Assembly: GCA_037576195.1 (NCBI GenBank) | Contig: CM075103.1 | Location: 28,046,723 to 28,110,722 of the forward strand | Source: Phytoseiulus persimilis | Lineage: Eukaryota > Arthropoda > Arachnida > Mesostigmata > Phytoseiidae | Direction of reading: 5' to 3' | Length of the DNA stretch: 64,000 nucleotides | Shown: one piece after another, positions 22,241 through 33,115 of the stretch | Layout: each line of letters opens with the position of its first letter | How positions within the stretch are numbered: position 1 is the stretch's first letter | The notes under the pieces: generated by a model | Databases searched by the model: none | Told to the model about the DNA's origin: nothing | What the model saw: only the letters and a program-made list of their open reading frames with translations | Program-made: the position numbers and the translations under genes

Positions 22241-22834
22241 TACTCAGCACGATAAGTGGTCAGGCATCTCTCAGAGCGAGAACTATCGATTGTACAAGTG
22301 AACCGGGACTGCTTTCTGCGAACCACCGCTGATATTCGACCCGGGCTCCGATGGATATTGATCAGTGTAACTTTTATCGCTAACAATTCCGACAGTTTGA
22401 CTGCGATACCGCAGTTCGGCGCTGATATTCCGTGGGCGACCGTGAGTTTCAGAGCATTTCCCGGAAAATGATACTGATCCGACGCCCTGATTTGTGAGCC
22501 CAGACTTTTTCCTCGTTTCAACCCTCGGGAGATTACTCGAGAGTTCGACTGGCGGAAAAGCACCACCCAACGTCTCTGGAGACGGATTTCAGGAATCCAT
22601 TTAGTTAGCATCGAGACCAATGCCCGCGCTGAACCTTACGCCGAGTCCTATACTTTGATCATTCTCAACCCCGCTCACCCACAGAGAAGGAGTTCCGACG
22701 TCCCCTCTCTCCCACCTCCTCAATCTCAGCTCGTCATGTACTCTGCATAAGAGCGCCGACCGAGCGTTCATTTTCATCTTCTCATCGTCCCAACGTGTTG
22801 CAATCTCTTCACTCCCGAAGTTTCTTTGTGTGAC

Positions 22835-23557
22835 ATGGGTGCCTTTCCAGAACAAGAAGAAGCCGTCGAAGCTTTCCCGCTCCCGGCGGAGCCGAGCTTC
22901 GATCGGGACGTAGTGCTACGGCGTTACATGACCGACGCCGAGATCGAGAGCAGACGGGAAAGAACGGTCCGTTGGTTCGAGGGCGTTCGCAAGCGGCTCT
23001 ACGACGACCTTCCCAACCGGTCCACGGCAGACCCCGAGCTGCCCAGCACAGTGCGAGAAATTGAAGGACTCGGTGATGAAGGGTTCGCCCGGAGCATGCG
23101 GACGGTCACGTACCCTGAGGCCGGAGCACCGGAATTCCCGCTTCTGGTGTTCATGACTCATCCGAAGTCGCTGCCTCGACACCAGGTGATCGAAGCCGTG
23201 AGGACACACGGGGTGCTCGAGGGCCGCGTGCGGCTGACCCCGCAGCCGGATATCCTCTTCGCGTCTGAGGGCCGCATCGGGCATTACGAAGTGACTGTCG
23301 GCGAACACCGCTGCAGTGTCCATATCGTGCCCTTCGAGCCCGAGCACGTCGGGCACGTGGGATGCTTCGCCGTCGGGCACAACTTCTTCCTGTGCGGCAT
23401 CGTCGGCGCGAAGATTCCGCGGGCATTGCTGCGCAATCAGATGCGGTGCGAATCGCGTCTGGTGATTCTCAGCACGCCGCCGTCACGCGCCGGTGGATCT
23501 TCCGCGATGAGGACCTTGAGCGGCGTGCTCACCTTCATCGCGTCTCTCATGCGATGA
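22835..23557 (+). CDS. Array gene copy 3: protein related to the N-terminal part of TGS1
   Basis: 240 residues; nearest to copy 2 (about three base differences in 723 by eye). One residue near the C terminus is Leu instead of Phe. Upstream it has the short hairpin form like copy 1. Function as for copy 1: unknown. Confidence 0.75.
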   Translation: MGAFPEQEEAVEAFPLPAEPSFDRDVVLRRYMTDAEIESRRERTVRWFEGVRKRLYDDLPNRSTADPELPSTVREIEGLGDEGFARSMRTVTYPEAGAPEFPLLVFMTHPKSLPRHQVIEAVRTHGVLEGRVRLTPQPDILFASEGRIGHYEVTVGEHRCSVHIVPFEPEHVGHVGCFAVGHNFFLCGIVGAKIPRALLRNQMRCESRLVILSTPPSRAGGSSAMRTLSGVLTFIASLMR

Positions 23558-23657
23558 GAGAGCAACGAAATCCGAAGTCTATTTGGATTATGTTTTTTAT
23601 TTTATTTCACCTACTGCGATGTGCCCGTGAGGCTTCGGTCAACCACCTTAACCAGCC

Positions 23658-23663
23658 AATAAA
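23658..23663 (+). terminator. Poly(A) signal of array gene copy 3
   Basis: AATAAA 101 bp after the stop codon. Confidence 0.5.
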
Positions 23664-23733
23664 TCGGAATCATTGTCATTCCATTCAAACGATCTCACCT
23701 GCTTCCTTTGAATTCACCGAGTTTAGTTACCCA

Positions 23734-24453
23734 TCATCCCTGAACGTTACATGACGCTCTTTGCTTGATTGCTGTTCTCCTTTTCTCGGCCCAAGGTGGG
23801 TCTCCGGCCATTCCGCGCCATGTAAAGAGCAGAGCTCTTCCGAAAGAGACGACCGTAGCCGTGATCTCCGAGTCAATGAACAACTCAATTGCATGAGTGA
23901 TCCCAGTGACACAGTTCAGGCGCGCAATCGCATCCAGGACCAAGCTTTCGAGACACAGAAGCTCAAAATCCGACTTGGACCGAATCCTCTCGAGAATGGC
24001 CCGAACCGCGAAAATTAAGACGCTCCTAACACTCAGATTGTCAGTGTGGTTGTGATGGCGAGTGCGGATGGTCGCAGTGCCCCGGTGTTCTGGCCGTCGT
24101 TGTGATTGCTTTTCGCTTCGGAATCGATTCCGAAAAAGTCTAAATCCAGATTGTCCAAAAGTGTAGTTCTCGACCGGTGAGTGAGTAGAACCTCGGGGGT
24201 TTCTGTGAGAACGTCGCGCAGTGCCAGATGCGAGATTTGCTGCGACACCGGCAGTGATCAGCATCCACTGGAAGGCGTCACGAAATAACCCGTCGTGATC
24301 GGACTGCCGTATCATTGTCGAAGAAGGAGACCCGAAGTGTCTCCTACGATGAAGATCAAATCTGGGAGCGATCAAGGGGATCCGGAGGAAACGTCTGAAG
24401 GCTTGTTCCGGAGGGTCCCTCTTTGCAATCAAGCAGCTAGCTGCACCGAGCAT
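23734..24453 (-). other. Minus-strand frame across the unit 3/4 junction
   Basis: 239 codons open, the longest version of the minus-strand frame in the array. It includes the helical Leu/Ile-rich block at 23813-24021. It contains the TTAG acceptor seen in other copies, so part of the frame may be intron. Confidence 0.28.
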
Positions 24454-24704
24454 TATTGCAGCGGCACAGCCTTATCCAATGACCCTCATCTTGGAACTGT
24501 GCAAAGAAGAAGTGGAGACTTCAGGTGAACGCGCTCGCAACGCTAGTTTGAAGTCTTGCGGAAGAGAAGTTCACGTTTGCTGCTGATTCCTCGGATAACT
24601 TCGCCAGGAATCGCAACTTTTCTGTTATGCCGTCGAGCTGCCAAAATCTGGCCTCTATGACGACATGAATCAGTTTGAGAAACGTTTGACACACTCATAC
24701 GAAC
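24411..24704 (+). other. Segment present only in unit 4
   Basis: About 290 bp separate GGCTTGTTCC from GTGGCTGGGTAAG, which adjoin in units 1-3. The + strand reads about 50 protein-like codons in its first half (Ala/Gln/Leu-rich, then Glu-rich). No target duplication or terminal repeat was found, so it may be ancestral sequence deleted from the other units rather than an insertion. Confidence 0.5.
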
Positions 24705-25142
24705 GATGTGGCTGGGTAAGAGATTCAATGAAGGCAGCGTCGGCAAGCCATACTTTTTCGGGTGACTCAGGTAACTGAAGCGCGTAATTGAAACACGAGC
24801 CAGTCAAAATCATTTGTCTTTCACGTGAAGACCAACAATGAAGAAGTTCATTCTCTAATTTCGTAGAAATCAAGTAACCATTGAAGCAGTCCAATCGCTA
24901 AGTCTCGGCGGTTCAAAGCCTCTCGCCTCAGCTAGTCGGTTAATCAGCAACGGAGGGGGGGTTTTGGCGAGAATCATCCTAGCATTCATGGGATGATAAA
25001 AACCTGTTGCTAACACGCGGCAGAATTCTTGAGCTAGGTCACTCCGAGACGTGCAACGTGTCTGAGATTGTGGAATGAAACTCAATATCCTCAGCTGACA
25101 GTTCTGTTCGATCGATACAATTCGTGATCCGGTTTTCACCAC
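24670..25142 (-). other. Minus-strand coding-like block of unit 4
   Basis: Frames 24870-25142 and 24670-24894 match the block of the other units; the second is cut short where the unit 4 private segment begins. Confidence 0.25.
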
Positions 25143-26448
25143 CAGATCAAGTTCTGGGCCGTCGGTGATAACGAGCCTGTGATGTTACCCATCGCGCCCA
25201 CGTTCACCCTCTCTGATGGTGTGCACCCATCACCGCGAAAACCCGTTACCGCGACCGAATTCGGAGCTCGCTCTCAGCTGGGGAAGCCTCTATGCGAGGC
25301 GTCGAGATTATATGATTCATGGAAACTTCCTCAGACTGATGTGTGTCTGACGAACGGCCCGGGGAGCAACCACGAACACTTTCAACGAGAGAGATCCTTA
25401 TTCGAAGTCAGCTACCCGACACGAAACCACGGAACCGAAACCTCGGCAACCGTTACGATCGCTCCGTAGCGTTGCTTCTTGGAAAGCTGATGCAAACAAG
25501 GGAACCGCAAAGTCATCAGCCGAGAGCTTTATCGCAGCCGACTGAGACCTGGAATCCGGGACCGCTCCATTCTCGAGCACAGCCAGGGCGGAGCTGTTTT
25601 TGTTATGTGGAGCTCTGGCCACGATATCCAGCCACCTCTGGCGGTAGACTCGGATGCACTTCTCGTCCGCCAATGTCAGTTGTCAACGGTTTCCCAATCT
25701 GTCATCTCGTGAAGTCTCTATCACGCTCTGAAGAAGGCGAGAGAGCCATGTCCAACTTGCTGTTGGTCTCCAACCACTCTGTTGAATCTTACCGGGCTGC
25801 TGGGATTGACAGAACGATCCCCAGCCGCGTTGGAGCTACCGCCTCGGAGCTCACAAGAAAGTCACGGATGACTTGAGTGAAAGAGAGCGCTGAATTTCAT
25901 CTCCGAAATCACCGCAAATTTACTCTCTTTGACATCATTTTCCTATGGTCCTCGTTGTGACGGTGTTCCCTACGTTGGGCGCTAGCACGGCCATGTACTC
26001 TTTGAAGAATCCGACTCTTGGATTCATTTTTCCCGATGGCTAACCTGAGTGATGGCACGTATCTCGGTTGATGGATCGCGCCATTTCTTTAGGCTCAAAG
26101 TTCATCTATACTCAGCACGATAACTGGTCAGGCATTTCTCAGAGCGAGAACTATCGATTGTACAAGTGAATCGGGACTGCTATCTGCGAACCACCGCCGA
26201 TATTCGACCCGGGCTCCGATGGATATTGATCAGTGTAACTTTTATCGCTAACAATTCCGACAGTTTGACTGCGATACCGCAGTTCGACACTGATATTCCG
26301 TAGGCAACTGAATGTTTCAGAGCAAGATTCTCTGTGAGTATCGCTCAGACTTTTTCCTCGTTTCAACCCTCGGGAGATTACTTGAGAGTTCGACTGGCGG
26401 AAAAGCACCACCCAACGTCTCTGGAGACGGATTTCAGGAATCCATTTA

Positions 26449-28000
26449 CAAGGGAAGGTTCTGGATTGTACGACTCCGATTCCAACCAGATAGATTGCGA
26501 TCAGTAGGCCTACCAGAGATATGAAAAACGGCTGATGAGACTTTTCCCAATGGGCCGTCGTTCCCGAGCTACAGAGCCCTCAAAACTTGAAATTTAACAT
26601 GGGCTCCTATGAGAGCCTGCCGGATTGGTGGGAGCCAAAGCCAAGCAAGCTCTGAAAATCGTTGTGAAAGGTTTCTGGTATCGAGCAACGTCCGGAAAAT
26701 CGCGCGACTCGACGGTGGTGTCACCAAAGCGCTACTTTCAATTTCATAAACAAATTGTCTGCACGCTCCACGCGCTCTTTTCTTTTCCTGCGGCATTACC
26801 CGGAGCTTTGGTGAGATCTCTGTTCGAAATCAGGAAAGCTGTTAAAGCAGTCCTTGCAGCTGGAGTCCTTGCATATCGCCTCAAGTGCTCGAGAAGACGC
26901 CCGAGAGATCGAGAAGAAACTAGCGGCTGATATCGTGTCAACGGTGAAGAAGTTCGCGGACAAAGATTCCGTAGACGTTGAGGGATCGAGGAGCTGTACG
27001 AGTCGTACGGCCATGGCGACGATTCCGAGCCTCTGATCGAGAACATGGACATGGGAGTACCGCAAGGACTGTTCACGTTCGGGCAAATCTGTCGGATCCT
27101 GGACTGCATTGATGCCAATCCAAACTGGAAGTTCAAATCAATTCGAGCAATCAATTCGATCCGATCGTGGCGGCTTCCATGCCGAATTATCGAAATCTGT
27201 ATGTGACCTGCACAAAATCGGGAAAGTTGACGGAAGAGCTTGTCCGCATGTGGAGTCAGACCGTCTTCAAGGACATCGTGGACCGCTTCGTCGCAGTGAA
27301 AGTTTTCCCTGCCGGTTCATCGAGCTTTGTGCAACCTCTCGATCTTTATTGTTTCCGACACTGGGAAGATTTTGCCAAGAGACTAACTGAACAATGTTTT
27401 TTGCACAACTCCTGCGTGGACCAAAGGAATGGCCTCCTGCGGATGCATTCGTTGATACACAATCAATTTCGGAGTCCGTTGTTTCGTCCTCATTGGCTTT
27501 GTGCTTGGCGGTTAGGCGGCTTCGAGGTGCCCGCAGTGACATTTTTGTCCATGTCCGAGCGTCTTTTCGAATTCGACGGTGATTACGTAACGCCGAACTG
27601 CATGCTTGTACCATTAATTCGACGCGCGCATTGCCAGAGGATTTTGTGTTGCGAGTGTTCCTACATGAAATGCCAGTCCCATTGATTTGAAACCTGACAG
27701 TTCGTTTTCTTTTTCGTCTGTCTTTGGTGGCACCAGCGACACATGGTGCGATTTCCAAGACATGGTCCGGCAGCAGGAACCGTTCACAACGATTTTCTGA
27801 ACTTGCTTGGCCTTGGCTCCCACGAATCCGACAGGCTACCATACGAGCCCATGTTAAATTTCAAGTTTCGAGGGTGCTGTACCTCGAAAACGATGGCCCA
27901 TTGGGAGAAGTTTCATCAGCCGTTTCATGTCTCTGATAGGCCTACTGATCGCAATCTATCTGATCGGAATCGGAGTCGTACAATTCAGAACCTTCCCTTG
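26449..28000 (+). mobile_element. DNA transposon with long terminal repeats and DDE_1-like transposase remains
   Basis: 1552 bp flanked by TTA (26446-26448 and 28001-28003). The terminal inverted repeats are about 280 bp (26449-26729 and 27722-28000), start CAAGGGAAGGTTCTG and match at roughly 85%. The + strand between about 27167 and 27600 reads as the C-terminal half of a transposase: a CTKSGKLTEELV segment, then a PAG-x-S-x-x-x-QPLD box, then HSLIHNQF-x-SP. That box is typical of DDE_1 (pogo-related) families; the usual central catalytic segment is missing, so the element is internally deleted. A 3-bp TTA duplication is more like PIF/Harbinger than pogo (TA), so the superfamily is left open. 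Confidence 0.8.
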
Positions 28001-28003
28001 TTA

Positions 28004-28437
28004 GTAAGCATCGAGGCTGCGCCATGGGAAGAAGAAGGTCGTGACGCTTGCCGTCTCCGGACCGAGCAGCTGTCGCTCGGACGCGATCGGGAACGTGCTC
28101 GTTCGATAGCGGAGTCTCTTATCAAATCAGGGCGTCAGATCAGTATCATTCCCCGGGAAATGAGAGCCGGTTCACGAGATTCCAGCCTTCAATGGTTGCG
28201 GTTCACCCTCCCGGAGAAACCAATGCCCGCGCTGAACCTTAAGCCGAGACCTGTACTTCGATCATTCTCAACCCCGCTCACCCACAGAGATGGAGTTCCG
28301 ACGTCCCCTCTCTCCCACCTCCTCAATCTCAGCTCGTCATGTACTCTGCATAAGAGCGCCGACCGAGCGTTCATTTTCATCTTCTCATCGTCCCAACGTG
28401 TTGCAATCTCTTCACTCCCGAAGTTTCTTTGTGTGAC
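28004..28437 (+). promoter_or_regulatory. 5' flank of array gene copy 4
   Basis: Same long form as unit 2 (right hairpin arm at about 28122-28160). Because the transposon at 26449-28000 lies between this arm and its partner, the hairpin of unit 4 is separated by more than 1.5 kb and unlikely to fold locally. Confidence 0.45.
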
Positions 28438-29160
28438 ATGGGTGCCTTTCCAGAACAAGAAGAAGCCGTCGAAGCTTTCCCGCTCCCGGCGGAGCCGAGC
28501 TTCGATCGGGACGTAGTGCTACGGCGTTACATGACCGACGCCGAGATCGAGAGCAGACGGGAAAGAACGGTCCGTTGGTTCGAGGGCGTTCGCAAGCGGC
28601 TCTACGACGACCTTCCCAACCGGTCCACGGCAGACCCCGAGCTGCCCAGCACAGTGCGAGAAATTGAAGGACTCGGTGATGAAGGGTTCGCCCGGAGCAT
28701 GCGGACGGTCACGTACCCTGAGGCCGGAGCACCGGAATTCCCGCTTCTGGTGTTCATGACTCATCCGAAGTCGCTGCCTCGACACCAGGTGATCGAAGCC
28801 GTGAGGACACACGGTGTGCTCGAGGGCCGCGTGCGGCTGACCCCGCAGCCGGATATCCTCTTCGCGTCTGAGGGCCGCATCGGGCATTACGAAGTGACTG
28901 TCGGCGAACACCGCTGCAGTGTCCATATCGTGCCCTTCGAGCCCGAGCACGCCGGGCACGTAGGATGCTTCGCCGTCGGGCACAACTTCTTCCTGTGCGG
29001 CATCGTCGGCGCGAAGATTCCGCGGGCATTGCTGCGCAATCAGATGCGGTGCGAATCGCGTCTGGTGATTCTCAGCACGCCGCCGTCACGCGCCGGTGGA
29101 TCTTCCGCGATGAGGACCTTGAGCGGCGTGCTCACCTTCATTGCGTCTTTCATGCGATGA
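28438..29160 (+). CDS. Array gene copy 4: protein related to the N-terminal part of TGS1
   Basis: 240 residues, uninterrupted; combines Glu near residue 23 (as copies 2 and 3) with the Ala form of the EP-x-H block (as copy 1), another sign of exchange between units. Function unknown. Confidence 0.75.
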   Translation: MGAFPEQEEAVEAFPLPAEPSFDRDVVLRRYMTDAEIESRRERTVRWFEGVRKRLYDDLPNRSTADPELPSTVREIEGLGDEGFARSMRTVTYPEAGAPEFPLLVFMTHPKSLPRHQVIEAVRTHGVLEGRVRLTPQPDILFASEGRIGHYEVTVGEHRCSVHIVPFEPEHAGHVGCFAVGHNFFLCGIVGAKIPRALLRNQMRCESRLVILSTPPSRAGGSSAMRTLSGVLTFIASFMR

Positions 29161-29261
29161 GAGGACAACAAAGTCCGAAGTCTGTATGGATTATGTTTTT
29201 TTTTTGTATTTCATCTACTGCGATGTGCCCGTGAGGCTTCGGTCAACCACCTTAACCAGCC

Positions 29262-29267
29262 AATAAA
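29262..29267 (+). terminator. Poly(A) signal of array gene copy 4
   Basis: AATAAA 102 bp after the stop codon. Confidence 0.5.
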
Positions 29268-29398
29268 TCGGAATCATTGTCATTCCATTCAAACGATCTC
29301 ACCTGCTTCCTTTGAATTCACCGAGTTTAGTTACTCATCATCCCTGAACGTTACATGACGCTCTTTGCTTGATTGCTGTTCTCCTTTTCTCGGCCCAA

Positions 29399-29618
29399 GG
29401 TGGGTCTCCGGCCATTCCGCGCCATGTAAAGAGCAGAGCTCTTCCGAAAAAGACGACCGTAGCCGTGATCTCCGAGTCAATGAACAACTCAATAGCATGC
29501 GTGATCCCGGTGACACCGCCCAGGCGCGCAATCGCATGCAGGACCGAGCTTTCGAGACACAGAAGCTCGAAATCCGACTTGGACCGAATCCTCTCTAGAA
29601 TGGCCGGAACCGCAAGAA
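29399..29618 (-). other. Last copy of the array's minus-strand exon-like block
   Basis: About 72 codons. Although it carries several base differences from the other copies, including amino acid changes near its middle, the frame is still open. It has no upstream partner blocks, since unique sequence begins at 29619. Confidence 0.3.
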
Positions 29619-30686
29619 TTTGGGGCTCATCTCGGCGTTATCACGTATGCAGTGAGGAGCGGATCTGTTTCTCACTGCCCGACTCCGCCGAGCGAGTTCC
29701 AGGGATGAAAATGATACAAACTTCCTCAATGCTGTTTTTGAGGAATTCATATCGGAACGAATAACGGAATTATTGATCTATCGGAACTCAAAAACAACAT
29801 TCAGCTCTGAAACCAGGTTCGGTCTCGAGGTCCGGCACCAGAAATTCATGATCAGGTCTTCAACCGGGAGCCCCTATCACGGACAGCTACCCTGTGTTCA
29901 GGGAGGCAATGCTCTGAGTGTTTCATTGGCGTCGAGGCTGCCTTCAGATCAATCCAGATCCAATCGGGGTACCTTGGGACGACTGCTAGGTCGGATCCCT
30001 TAGCTCTCTTCATCCATCCCTCATGCTCCCTGCTCGAAGCTTCCGAAACTACAAGCATGACGTTGCGAAGAAAGGAATGCGCTCGCAGATGACTATGTTT
30101 GAACTTGATGAGATCAGTTCACGTGACGCCTTCACGGAGGAGATCCTTTCTTCCACTGCCATCGGTGGGAAGGACTGGGAATGATTCTATCATTGCTCCC
30201 TTCCAGAAAGTTGAGAGATCAATGCGGTTTGAGCACCGGGGTAATAGATTCAAAGCATGGGTACGGGGTCCGCGCACTGACGCGAAAGCACCGAGCACGG
30301 TCCTCATGGTATAACGATTCTGAGGGTGTGCGGTTGCTTCCCGACGTGAATATCATTCTCGAGAGCTCGGTAGCCGCATTGTTCGAGAATACTCGATCGA
30401 GGAATTCAATACAAGCTATAACAGAATAAACTCGTTTCCGATCGTGATTAACTCTACTGCGACGTTCATCTCTTCTTCATCGGCCGCAACAGAAGATCGG
30501 AATGGAGCAGAAGAATGCGGGACTCTAAATTGGGCAAGAATAGAGGAACCGCTACATCAAAGAATCATAACGCTTCGGACCAGGTGCAACGGGCTTCTAA
30601 TGCAAGGAATGCGACGATGATGTAGTCGATCTTCGGAACCCCGTGCCTCAAAGAACACTCCAAACATTGATTGAACTAAAAAATTG
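29619..30686. other. No firm gene; one coding-like patch
   Basis: About 30030-30183 reads on the + strand as an acidic protein segment (contains MTMFELDEISSRDAF) ending at a stop, but no splice partner was found. The rest shows nothing recognisable. Confidence 0.3.
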
Positions 30687-30692
30687 TTTATT
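30687..30692 (-). terminator. Poly(A) signal of arginine kinase
   Basis: AATAAA on the minus strand about 76 bp after the arginine kinase stop codon. Confidence 0.55.
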
Positions 30693-30767
30693 TCGTCCGT
30701 GGGATCTCATTCGTAAGCAAACCATCAGAAATCCCGACGCTGGGCTGCATCCTGGGTTACCGCTCCT

Positions 30768-31841
30768 TCACATGGATTCTTCCTGCTTGATGAGCTCGAG
30801 AATCCCCTCTTGCATTTCCAGGACAGCTTCCCGCTCAGTCAAACCGAGTCTTCGCTTGTTGGAAATGTCGTAAATCCCACCTTCGCTCTCGGTGTGCTCG
30901 CCGCGAGTGCCACGAACCTGCAGGTTGTACTTCGATGCGATTTCTTCGAGTTTTTTGCGATCGCCCCCCAGTTTCGGCAGCTTGATGTGAACCGATGCTC
31001 GAATAGTCGTCCCCAGATTCGTCGGGCAGAAAGTGAGCCAGCCCAGGCGGTCATCTCTAGCGAATTTGATTTCTTTCTCGATTTCCGCAACGCCGGTCAC
31101 AAGACGGCTGTAGATGGCTCTGAGATCTCCGCCCTTCTGCATAGAGATAATACGAAGATGATCTTCTTCACCGCACCACACCAGGAATGTCTTGTCGCGG
31201 TTCAGGTAAATTCCACGGCCCTTGGGCCAGAAGCGACATGCGTTGGCCGCCTGCAGGAAACGGTCTCCTTCCTTGAAAAGGAAGTGGTCGTCAACGAGCA
31301 TGTCCTGAGTTTCCTTGTCCATTCCCGTCAACGGGAAGTATTCTCCAGCGAGCTCCCCGTCAAGCTTCGTTAGGACACTCGATACTTGAGCTTCCATCTT
31401 CTCATACTGATCTTCGGTCATGCAAGGGTTGAATGGGAACTCGGCGAGCGAACGGCCGCAGCGCACGCGTGTTGAGATAACGTATTTGTTCTTCGGATCC
31501 AGGTCCACGAAGCTCGACAGATCACCGAAGTCCGTTTCGGGGTGCCGGTCCGTCGGTTTGAAACCTCCGTGATAGTCTTCGATGATAGGGTCGAAAATCT
31601 CACAAAACAATTTGTAGCCCTCAGCGTCTGGTGCGTACACTCCGATACCAGAATCGAGATTCTCGAAACCGGAGTTCACCGCATCCAACAGAGTAGCCCC
31701 CATTGCGGTCTTGACTCCCTTCAGCTTATCCAGCACCTCTCGAGTGAGGTATTTCTTCAAGAGCGACTTACATTGATCGGCCGCTTGGAGTTTGGTGAAA
31801 CCGGCCTCCAACTTCTCTACGACTTCATCAGCGGCGAGCAT
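30768..31841 (-). CDS. Arginine kinase
   Basis: 357 residues, normal length for the arthropod enzyme, on one uninterrupted frame. It transfers phosphate between ATP and arginine, buffering ATP in muscle and nerve cytoplasm. The N-terminal helical domain covers residues 1-95, with the arginine-specificity loop SGIGVY at 64-69; the kinase domain follows. Active-site residues are visible: Glu225 in EEDHLR, Cys272 in CPTNLGTT and Glu315 in GEHTE. Ends with the usual helical ILELIKQE tail. A TTAACAG splice acceptor lies 14 bp before the ATG, with the frame open back to it, so an upstream exon could supply a few more N-terminal residues or only leader sequence. Confidence 0.97.
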   Translation of the reverse strand: MLAADEVVEKLEAGFTKLQAADQCKSLLKKYLTREVLDKLKGVKTAMGATLLDAVNSGFENLDSGIGVYAPDAEGYKLFCEIFDPIIEDYHGGFKPTDRHPETDFGDLSSFVDLDPKNKYVISTRVRCGRSLAEFPFNPCMTEDQYEKMEAQVSSVLTKLDGELAGEYFPLTGMDKETQDMLVDDHFLFKEGDRFLQAANACRFWPKGRGIYLNRDKTFLVWCGEEDHLRIISMQKGGDLRAIYSRLVTGVAEIEKEIKFARDDRLGWLTFCPTNLGTTIRASVHIKLPKLGGDRKKLEEIASKYNLQVRGTRGEHTESEGGIYDISNKRRLGLTEREAVLEMQEGILELIKQEESM

Positions 31842-31859
31842 CTCTTCAGCGGCGGCTGT

Positions 31860-32938
31860 TAATTATTCGAATAAACGACACCTACGACTGGTGCGAGTAT
31901 TCTTGCGGGATTGACGGCTCCTGCGAGAGGCGCGGGACGGTTCCGTTTACGCTCCTCCGAAACAGAACTAAACACAGAGCGGATCAACGACGTGAGATGC
32001 ACGAGGTCTCCAAATTTTGTTGTAGGGGTTCCACTGACTACCAGTAACCAACGGGCAGTGGGGCTGGTTAGGCGACATTCGCTCAGCGCCATCTGACGGG
32101 ACGCTGCTGAAGCTGAGGGAACGTTTGATCCGACCTAGAATTGCGTGCGTGTAGACTCGACTTCAGCCGCGGCCCAAGATGTTCGAGGAGAGCAAGAAGT
32201 TCGACAATCTGATGTCGTTGACTGATTGCAGTGAGGAATGACTCTGATACCTTACGTCTGCGGACATCCATCACCGAAACGCGCTCTTCTCATCGAGCTG
32301 CTTCGAGGCTACGACACGTGACGTTTAACTCAGTCGAAAGAAGATTCTCGCTATAGTTTTCACTCCGATGATCGCCTCCCGTTATTAACCATCCACCGAG
32401 ACCCATCGGGCGATCGGATTACGCCTCGAACCTCCCTCGCACTCCGCGAGGAATCCATTTCCTATCATCGACGTACTCCAGTCCGCTGACAGATTCCTCT
32501 GCTGTTACGGAGTAGGCGGCATTTTCGAGGGATCGCCAACGGGAACTCAAACAAATCCAGTTGTTGCGTCTGCGAACTCATTGTTACCCCTACTAATATT
32601 ATTATGAGAGATTTCTGCGCGCCCCGATCGACTAGCCATCTCAATTGGCAGGAATGGCTTGTGCCCGGAAATCTGACGTCACTGATACCTTATTGCTCAT
32701 GATAGCTCGAATAATTCGGCTGAAAGTTTGTCGAGCGGGAAAGCGGGTGCCGCTGAAGCGGTTAGTACCCGGAAATAAGGAAAGGGGAAGGGTGCGACCC
32801 ATGTCCGTCCCGGTGAGTTGCAGTACACGATGCAGAAGGGTTCATCTCGATCGGGCTCTCGGCGTTGGAGCATATCGCGAACACAAGGACCGACAGACAA
32901 ACGGACGTTCGACTTTTATTCATATAGATTTTCCAACG
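31860..32938. other. Upstream region of arginine kinase; no other gene seen
   Basis: Probably contains the arginine kinase leader exon and promoter, not located. A minus-strand 77-codon frame (31859-32092) starting at a good ATG is noted but has no recognisable features. Confidence 0.35.
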
Positions 32939-33115
32939 GAGACGATTGATCAGAGCTACGCGCCAATCGGCCATGCCGATGATACTTGTTTCCTAGATTT
33001 TTTTTCAATAGGGACCGCTGCCTTCGTGATTCGAAACCTACTGACCCACATCCGTAAGTGGTCGATTTCAAACCGGCTGCTGTCGAACTCAGAGATGTAT
33101 AAATACATGATTTAG
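32939..33115 (+). mobile_element. LINE reverse transcriptase remnant
   Basis: About 48 codons contain ADDTCF followed, after a spacer, by a W-x-x-x-NRLL-x-N-x-x-x-YKYM-like pattern, as in the palm/thumb of non-LTR reverse transcriptases. No surrounding RT sequence is recognisable, so this is an old fragment. Confidence 0.45.

Larger units (their letters stand above)
14788..24018 (+). repeat. Tandem array, unit 3
   Basis: Third unit, 9.23 kb; about 3.7 kb without the LTR element (15138-19622) and the hAT-like element (21215-22240). It shares hAT and Mutator-like insertions with unit 2, and the shortened hairpin with unit 1. Confidence 0.92.
24019..29618 (+). repeat. Tandem array, unit 4 (last)
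   Basis: 5.6 kb; about 3.75 kb without the DNA transposon at 26449-28000 and the private segment at 24411-24704. Similarity to the other units ends near 29618, after which the sequence is unique. Its last 220 bp are the most diverged copy of that segment but keep the minus-strand frame open. Confidence 0.9.
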
